NCBI GenBank assembly: GCA_027943335.1
Contig: BSBK01006750.1
Location: 658,501-722,500 of the forward strand
DNA from: Chamaecyparis obtusa
Lineage: Eukaryota > Streptophyta > Pinopsida > Cupressales > Cupressaceae
DNA: 64,000 bases
Direction of reading: 5' to 3'
Within the stretch, counting starts at the first letter, position 1. Each line of letters opens with the position of its first letter. Shown in pieces: positions 57,777-64,000 of this stretch. The position numbers and the translations under genes are program-made. The notes beneath the pieces were generated by a model that saw nothing but the letters and a program-made list of their open reading frames with translations, was not told where the DNA came from and made no database searches.

Positions 57777-59398
57777 ATGGAAAATTTAGAAGGTGCATCT
57801 TCAAATAAGGCACCATTATTTGACGGAACAAATTATGCTTTTTGGTGATAGAATGGAGAGATATTTCTTCAATTGGTTATGATGTTTGGATGTCAATTGA
57901 AAATGGATATACTTTGCCTAAAATTTCTTTAACTAATCCTGCAAATAAGAAAGATTATGAAAACAATGCAAAAGCTAGGAATGCATTATTATGTGGTTTG
58001 GCAAATAATGAGTTTACCAAAGTTATGCATTGTAAAAGTGCTAAAGAAATTTGGGACAAATTAAAAGGTGTATACGAAGGGGATGATAAAATCAAATAGG
58101 CTAAACTACAAATGTTTAAGGCTAGGTTTGAAGAGTTAAAAATGAAAGAAGAAGAGTGTATTGTTGATTATCTTCTAAGGGTAGATGAGGTTGTGAATGC
58201 AATTAAAGGTTTGGGTGAAAAGGTGAAAGAACTAATAGTTGTTTAGAAAGTCTTATGGTCTTTAGCATCTAGATATAATGCTAAGATATCTACTATTGAA
58301 GAAGCTAGAGATTTAATAAAACTTACAATAGATGATTTGCATGGTATACTAACAGCATATGAAATGAGAATGTCAGGTGAACCAAAGACAAAGTGGGAGG
58401 TTGCATTTAAGGCAATGAAAAAGGATGATAGCACAGAGTCAGAAGATTTAGAAGAACAATTGGCACATTTGGTAAAAAGGTTCAAAAAGTTTGGTAAAAA
58501 GAAATCACCCATGAGATGTTTTAATTATGGTAAAGGTGGTCATTTTATTGCTAAATGTCCTAATGCTAATAGTGATGAAGAAGATACCATTTCAAAGAAA
58601 TCATCTACTCTCAAATCAAAAAGGTTTATTAAGAAAAAACAAAGTTTGGTCACTAAGATTGATAGTACTGATACTTGTGATTCTGATGGTTATGAGACTT
58701 TGTTTATGGTTTTAGGACCTAACTCTACAGATTCTAGTGATAGTGAATCAAGCAACAATAAAGAAGATGAAGTTGACCTCGAGGTTGAACTACTTTGTGC
58801 ATTGGAAAAAATCAGTCGGCTGAAGAAATTAGTGTCAGGTAATGAACTTTCAAAAGAAATTGAAGATAAAACTAAACTTATAACAGATCTAAAGATTGAA
58901 CTTGAAGAAACAAAAAGAAAGTTAGATGTTGTGAATTCTGAACTTATTCTTAAAATTGAGAATTTCTCTAAGTTGGAAGAAGTAGTTGGTTTAAGAAGTG
59001 AAATAAAAAAATTGACTTTACTTTCTAATAAATAAGTTAACTTTGTGAAAAGTTTAGAAATGCTAAGTGATATGTTGAAGCAATAATGAAATAGTAACAT
59101 CAAAACAGGTGTGGGTTTTGATAAAGCTGAAAGTTCTAATCATGCAAAGAATAAAACAAACTTTGATGCCAAAAACTGGTTTCCTGGAAGAAATTATTAT
59201 TCTTTTTATGGTTATTGCCATTTTTGTAATTATTTTGGTCACAAAGCAATAAACTGCAGAAAAATGGATAACAAAAGGTTCAACTCTATTAAATCTAATC
59301 CTTTTGGTGCTTTGAGAAGGTTTAATTTGTTTTGTTTCAAGTGCCAAAATTCAGGTCACAATGCAAGGAATTGCAGGTTGAATATTAATGATTCAGAG
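57777..59398 (+). pseudogene. gag: Copia E gag with coiled coil and three zinc knuckles
   Basis: Gag from ATG 57777 (MENLEGASSNKAPLFDGTNY). A frameshift near 57836 moves to the frame that reads IGYDVWMSIENGYTLPK, KARNALLCGLANNEFTKVMH and EIWDKLKGVYEGDDKIK; a TAG (58097) and a second near 58243 follow. First knuckle CFNYGKGGHFIAKC has Tyr for the second Cys. Then an acidic stretch and a long coiled coil (about 58780-59035, heptads such as LITDLKIELEETKRKLDVV). Two further knuckles, CHFCNYFGHKAINC and CFKCQNSGHNARNC (59215-59375), are complete. Copia Gags with such additions are known in the SIRE/Maximus-like groups; assignment to one is inference. The solo LTR at 59399 cuts it. Confidence 0.88.
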
Positions 59399-59906
59399 TG
59401 TAAGAATTTGCTTAAGGCAAAGAATACAAGACAAGATCTAGAAGCTCAAGAGATAGCACAAACAAGAGAGACAAGACAATATGATCAAATGAAGAACTCA
59501 ATAATGATCAAATGATGGATAATTGATTGATTACATACAATGTAGAAATGCCTCAATATATAGGCAATGCATGATATCTAGAAGATATGCAAGTGATAAG
59601 ATCACAACTAGACATGGTGGAATCACATGTCCACCAAAGGTGGATCATCCTCCATTGTACATGAAAGTATGTGCAACATGTGCAACAATGAGAGGATGAT
59701 AATGTGATAAGATCACTAAAGGTGGATCTCACACACAAAGAGGTATGAGAAGACAACTATGACCACCTAAAGTGGAGATTCTCCTAACCATGTGCTAAAA
59801 TGAAATGCAAACTCCTAGGTGTCTCAAAGACAACTAATTATGCAAATGCATTATCCTAAGTAAACTTAAGTAAAGTGTAATTAGTAAATACTTAATTACA
59901 CCAACA
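59399..59906 (-). mobile_element. Solo LTR of the element G family
   Basis: 508 bp closely matching the LTRs at 24464-24972 and 26871-27379, alone, with TSD CAGAG at 59394-59398 and 59907-59911. It results from LTR-LTR recombination that removed an element interior, and it interrupts Copia E between gag and protease. Confidence 0.95.
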
Positions 59907-59911
59907 CAGAG

Positions 59912-61563
59912 AACAAGTTACATAGAAAGAAACAAACAAAAGTGTGGAGGAAAAAGGAGTTCAAATCCTTGGTCGTTACAGCTTTGCATACTACAAGAGA
60001 AATTTATGGATTGTTGACAGCAGATGTTCCAATCATATGACAGGAGACAAAAGTAAGTTTACCACATTTTCTGATTGGAATGGTGGTCCTGTGAAGTTTG
60101 GTGACAAATCTACAACGCCTATTCGAGGTAAAAGTTCTTTGAAGATTAATGGTTTATTGGAGGTAAATAATGTTTGGTATGTTGATGGTCTAAAATACAA
60201 TTTTCTTAGTGTCAGTCAATTGTGTGATCATGGTTATTTAATAAATTTTGATAATCAAGGTTGTGAAATAAAACAAATCAAGTCAAATGAAGTAATTGCT
60301 GAAGGAAAACACATTGAAAGTAATGTTTATGATTTAAGAGAAGTAAAGAGCACAAATTGTTTATTAAGTCAAACTGATAAAAGCTGGTTATGGCACAGAA
60401 GACTTTGTCATGTTAACTTTGACAATCTTGTAAAAATCAGTTCTCTAAATTCAGTAAGACATATGCCTTAAATTGTTAAACCAAAAAACATTGTTTGTAA
60501 ATAATGTCAGCAAGGAAAACAAACAAAAGTAAGTTTTAAGCCTAAAGAGCATTCTAGTTTGCAACCACTTGAATTAGTACATACCGATTTATGTGGACCC
60601 ACCAGAACTAAAGGTTTAAAGAATGAAAGGTACTTTATGTTGTTTGTTGACGACTACTCTAGAATGACTTGGGTAGCATTTTTGAAAGAAAAATCAGAGG
60701 CATTTGAAAGGTTTAAAATATTCAGGGCTATGGTTGAAAAGGAAACTGATTATGAAATAAAATGTCTTAAGTCAGATAGAGGTGGAGAATTTTTATCTAA
60801 TGAATTTTTTGCCTATTGTGAAGAAAAAGGTATTAAAAGGCAATATTCTACAGCCAGGACACCTCAACAGAATGGAGTAGTTGAACGGAAAAATAAGACA
60901 GTAAAAGAAATGGCCAGAACAATGCTTAATGAGGCTAATATTTCTGACAGGTTTTGGGTAGAAGCAGTGCATACAACGGTTTATGTTTTAAACAGGGTTC
61001 AGCTTCGACCAAACAACAAGAAGACACCTTATGAATTAATAAATGGTAAGCCGGCTTCAGTCAAATATTTTAAAATCTTTCGTAGTAGATGTTTTATAAA
61101 AAGAGACGAGGAAGGTTTGAGTAGTTTTGAATCAAAATGTGATGAGGGTTTGTTTCTTGGATATTCAACACATAGTAAGGCATACAAATTCTACAATAAT
61201 AGATTAAAGAAAATTGTTGAATGTGTTAATGTCAAAATTGATGAACAAGTTCACAAAGATTCCTCTAAAGAACCTATTGATCTTATGGATAATGAAACTA
61301 CTACAACTCAAACTAACTCAAATCAAAATGCCTCTACAACAAATGTTACTAATGATGATTATGAAACTTGTTCTGGCAATGCAAGTGAAATTACTTTTGA
61401 AAGTGTGATTGATAAGACTCCATCTAAATTTATAAAGAAAAATCATCTAGAGCAACAAATAATTGGTGATAGAAATGATGGGATTCAAACAAGGAAAAAC
61501 ATGGTTAAAAACTACAATCAAGATGTACACTTTGAAGAAGCTTACTTATCTTTAATTTCATAA
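59912..61563 (+). pseudogene. pol: Copia E protease and integrase
   Basis: Protease: LWIVDSRCSNHMTGDKSKF (D-S-G is D-S-R). GAG-pre-integrase: SWLWHRRLCHVNFDNLVKI, a TAA (60469) and a second TAA near 60502 in place of the second zinc Cys pair's first residue region. Integrase is open for 334 residues from 60559: D in HTDLCGPTRT, D in KSDRGGEFLS, E in QQNGVVERKN, then WVEAVHTTVYVLNRVQL and CDEGLFLGYSTHSKAYKF. All three DDE residues are present. A Thr/Asn-rich linker ends at TAA 61561-61563, next to the RT start. Confidence 0.9.
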
Positions 61564-62960
61564 ATGGAACCCAAAACTTATAAAGAAGCAAGTACTGATG
61601 AATGTTGGATAAATGCTATGAAAGAGGAATTAACTCAACTTGAGAAAAATAATACATGGGAATTAGTTCCTCATCCATCATATAAAAATGTAATTGGAGC
61701 TAAATGGGTTTTCAGGAATAAACTAAATGAAGATGGCAAAATTTTCATAAATAAAGCTAGACTAGTTTGTAAAGGTTATGCACAAATTGAAGGGATAGAT
61801 TTTGATGAGACATTTACGCCAGTAGCAAGATTAGAGGCTATACGTATGTTTTTTGCATTTGCAACATACAAAAATTTTAAATTTTAGCAAATGGATGTTA
61901 AGTCAGCCTTCTTGAATGGTTTCTTAGAAGAGGAAGTTTATATGGAACAACCTGAAGGTTTTGTTTGTACAAATAAAGAAGACTATGTGTGTAAACTTAA
62001 AAAGGCCTTGTATGGTTTGAAATAGGCACCCAGAGCTTGGTATTCCAGGCCTTGTATGATCTGAAACAGGCACCCAAAGTTTGTAAAGGCTATGCACAAA
62101 TTGAAGGGATAGATTTTGATGAGACATTTGCGCTAGTAGCAAGATTAGAGGCTATACGTATGTTTTTAGCATTTGCAGCATACAAAAATTTTAAAGTTTG
62201 GCAAATGGATGTTAAGTTAGCCTTCTTGAATGCTTTCTTAGAAGAGGAAGTTTATATGGAACAACCTAAAGGTTTTGTTTGTATAGGTAAAGAAGACTAT
62301 GTGTGTAAACTTAAAAAGGCCTTGTATGGTCTGAAATAGGCACCCAGAACTTGGTATTCTAGGCTCGATCATGTGTAAACTTAAAAAGGCCTTGTATGGT
62401 CTGAAACAGACACCCAAAGTTTGTAAAGGTTATGCACAAATTGAAGGGATAGATTTTGATGAGATATTTGTGCCAGTAGCAAGATTAGAGGCTATACGTA
62501 TGTTTTTAGCATTTGCAGCATACAAAAATTTTTAAGTTTGGCAAATGGATGCTAAGTCAGCCTTCTTGAATAGTTTCTTAGAAGAGGAAGTTTATATGGA
62601 ACAACTTGAAGGTTTTGTTTGTACATGCAAAGAAGACTATGTGTGTAAACTTAAAAAGGCCTTGTATGGTCTGAAACAGGCACCCAGAGCTTGGTATTCC
62701 AAGCTTGATCAACATCTTTTGCAGCAAGGTTTTCACAAAGGTAATGCAGGTAGTAATCTATATTTCAAATGTGTTGGAGATCAGCTTTTTGTTGTGGTTG
62801 TTTATGTTGATGATATTATTTTTGGTGGGAGTGATGAAGCTTGCAAAGATTTTGCTAATCAAATGCAATCAACTTTTGAAATGTTTATGATAGGGGAGTT
62901 GTCATATTTTCTTGGTTTTCAAGTTTCTCAGTTAGATAAAGGCATTTTCTTATCACAAAC
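61564..62960 (+). pseudogene. pol: Copia E reverse transcriptase with triplicated core
   Basis: RT begins [20 protein letters not shown] and [20 protein letters not shown]. The segment [17 protein letters not shown] through [11 protein letters not shown] then appears three times, starting at 61765, 62079 and 62419. The third copy leads into WYSKLDQHLLQQGF, the intact catalytic loop Y-V-D-D at 62803-62814 and FEMFMIGELSYFLGFQVSQ. The offsets 314 and 340 each shift frame but sum to 654, so the last copy is back in frame. Stops in copies 1 and 2 (61885, 62023, 62335) add to the damage. A functional RT is impossible from this arrangement. Confidence 0.92.
61765..62700 (+). repeat. Three tandem copies of an RT segment in Copia E
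   Basis: Copies start at GTTTGTAAAGG (61765, 62079, 62419). Copies 2 and 3 are both preceded by CACCCAAA, i.e. the same novel joint between GLKQAP and VCKGY codons, so one duplication was probably followed by a second that copied the joint. Extra short pieces of the KKALYGLK region sit at the joints (62051-62078 and 62370-62418). Confidence 0.93.
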
Positions 62961-63820
62961 TAAATATGCCAAGGAAATGCTTATTAAGTTTCAAAAGGAA
63001 AACTGCAATCCTGTCAGTACACCAATGATTACAGGCTGTAAATTAACTATGAATGATGATTCTCCTGCAACAGATCAAACACAATACAGGTCTATGGTCG
63101 GTGGTTTGTTATATCTTACTGCTTCTAGACCAGATATAATGCAAGCAGTATGTATGGTTGCTCAGTTTCAGGCTTCTCCTAAAGTTTCTCATCTTAATGC
63201 AGTCAAACGGATTTTGAAGTATTTACAAGGTACCCTTGATTTTGGGTTATGGTATCCTCGACATGGCACATTTACTCTTGCAGCATATACCAATGCAGAT
63301 TATGTAGGTTGTTTAGATGATAGACGCATACCAGTGGGGGAGCTTTTCTTTTGGGAGACAGATTGGTCACATGGTTGAGTAAGAAATAGGATTCAGTTAC
63401 ATTGTCCACCGCTGAGGCTAAACACATTGCTGCCATTGCTTGTTGTACACAAGGTTTATGGATGAAGAAAACTCTTATGGATTTGAAGGTGAAATTTGAT
63501 GGTCCAGTTCCTATTTACTGTGATAATACTAGCGCAATTGATATTTCCAAAAATCTGGTTCTCCACTCTCGCACTAAACATATTTCTATTAAATATCATT
63601 TTTTAAAGGAAAGAGTTGCTGATCGTGCAGTTTGTCTTGATTATGTGCATACTAAGGATCAATTGGCTGACTTCTTTACTAAGCCTCTTCCTGCAGCTAT
63701 TTTTACTAGTTTTCATGAAAGGCTTGGTATTGTGGCTTTGCCACACTTTGTCCAGTATGAATTTAGGGGGAATTCTTTGCGGTTATTTCTTCTTTATCCC
63801 CCGCCCTTTGTCATTGATGT
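62961..63820 (+). pseudogene. pol: Copia E RNase H
   Basis: Connection and RNase [41 protein letters not shown], a frameshift near 63340, STAEAKHIAAIACCTQGLWM, PIYCDNTSAIDISKNLVLHS, RTKHISIKYHFLKERVADRA and QLADFFTKPLPAAIFTSF. The first catalytic Asp is Asn (AYTNADY). After LGIVALP no stop intervenes before the polypurine tract, so the frame would run into the LTR. Confidence 0.9.
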
Positions 63821-63838
63821 CAAAGGGGGAGCACAAAT
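63821..63838 (+). other. Polypurine tract of Copia E
   Basis: CAAAGGGGGAGCACAAA preceded by ATTGATGT, the typical plant Copia context, directly before TGTTGTGATT. Confidence 0.88.
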
Positions 63839-64000
63839 GTTGTGATTATTTTTGCAGATGTTTCATGATCAAATCAGACGATGTCTATGATTGCATGTTG
63901 CACTTATTTGCAAATGTCTGTTTGTTAATGATCAGATCAGATCTGATGTCTATAATTTCATGTTGCACTTATTTGCAGATGTTTGTAGATGTCTGTTTGT
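63839..64000 (+). repeat. 3' LTR of Copia E, first 162 bp
   Basis: Start of the 3' LTR, cut by the window edge. It contains a 63-bp tandem duplication (from 63865 and 63928; each begins ATGATCARATCAGA and holds CATGTTGCACTTATTTGCA). Confidence 0.8.

Overview
This window is plant nuclear DNA made almost entirely of LTR retrotransposons stacked inside one another. I found no host gene, rRNA, tRNA or CRISPR that I can support. The Ty1/Copia and Ty3/Gypsy Tat-clade elements, initiator-Met-tRNA primer sites, low GC and deep nesting point to a seed plant with a very large genome. A gymnosperm is my best guess, but that is inference.

Left and centre (1-41033) form one nest, followed by exact junctions, target-site duplications (TSDs) and LTR homology. 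A decayed coding fragment (X, from 41034 rightwards) was hit by Copia D (minus strand, 33799-41033). D's 3' LTR was split by Copia F (plus, 28224-33798). F's gag was split by Copia A (plus, 1-28223, same family as D). A was hit twice: in its reverse transcriptase by a 15.1-kb Tat-type Gypsy, B (2890-22503, TSD CACAC), and in its 3' LTR by a short non-autonomous element, G (24464-27379, minus, TSD ATGAT). B's 3' LTR was split by a very young gag-only Copia, C (16757-21265, TSD ATTAA). LTR divergence counted by eye falls with depth: D about 9%, B about 2.5%, G about 2%, C 1 mismatch in 589. The nest therefore dates itself.

Middle (41034-50663) is AT-rich DNA without genes. It holds the X fragment, a probable minus-strand LTR element remnant (43439-44749), an old diverged tandem duplication (about 46450-48440), a hammerhead-ribozyme-like motif (48594-48628, minus) and very AT-rich spacer.

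Right (50664-64000): a decayed Tat-type Gypsy, H (plus), carries its extra archaeal-type RNase H upstream of the reverse transcriptase, the reverse of B. H stops abruptly at 56296, where Copia E (plus) begins and runs off the window. E is interrupted by a solo LTR of the G family (59399-59906, TSD CAGAG), and part of its reverse transcriptase is present in three tandem copies.

Almost every coding region is a pseudogene. The exception is the intact gag of C, which with near-identical LTRs suggests a family mobile until recently. The points most worth a second look are the LTR-end/primer-site segment embedded in D's RNase H gene, the gag-only element C with its 54-bp repeat array, the foreign GC-richer block in G with an snRNA-type promoter signature, and the tandem duplications inside the pol genes of D and E.
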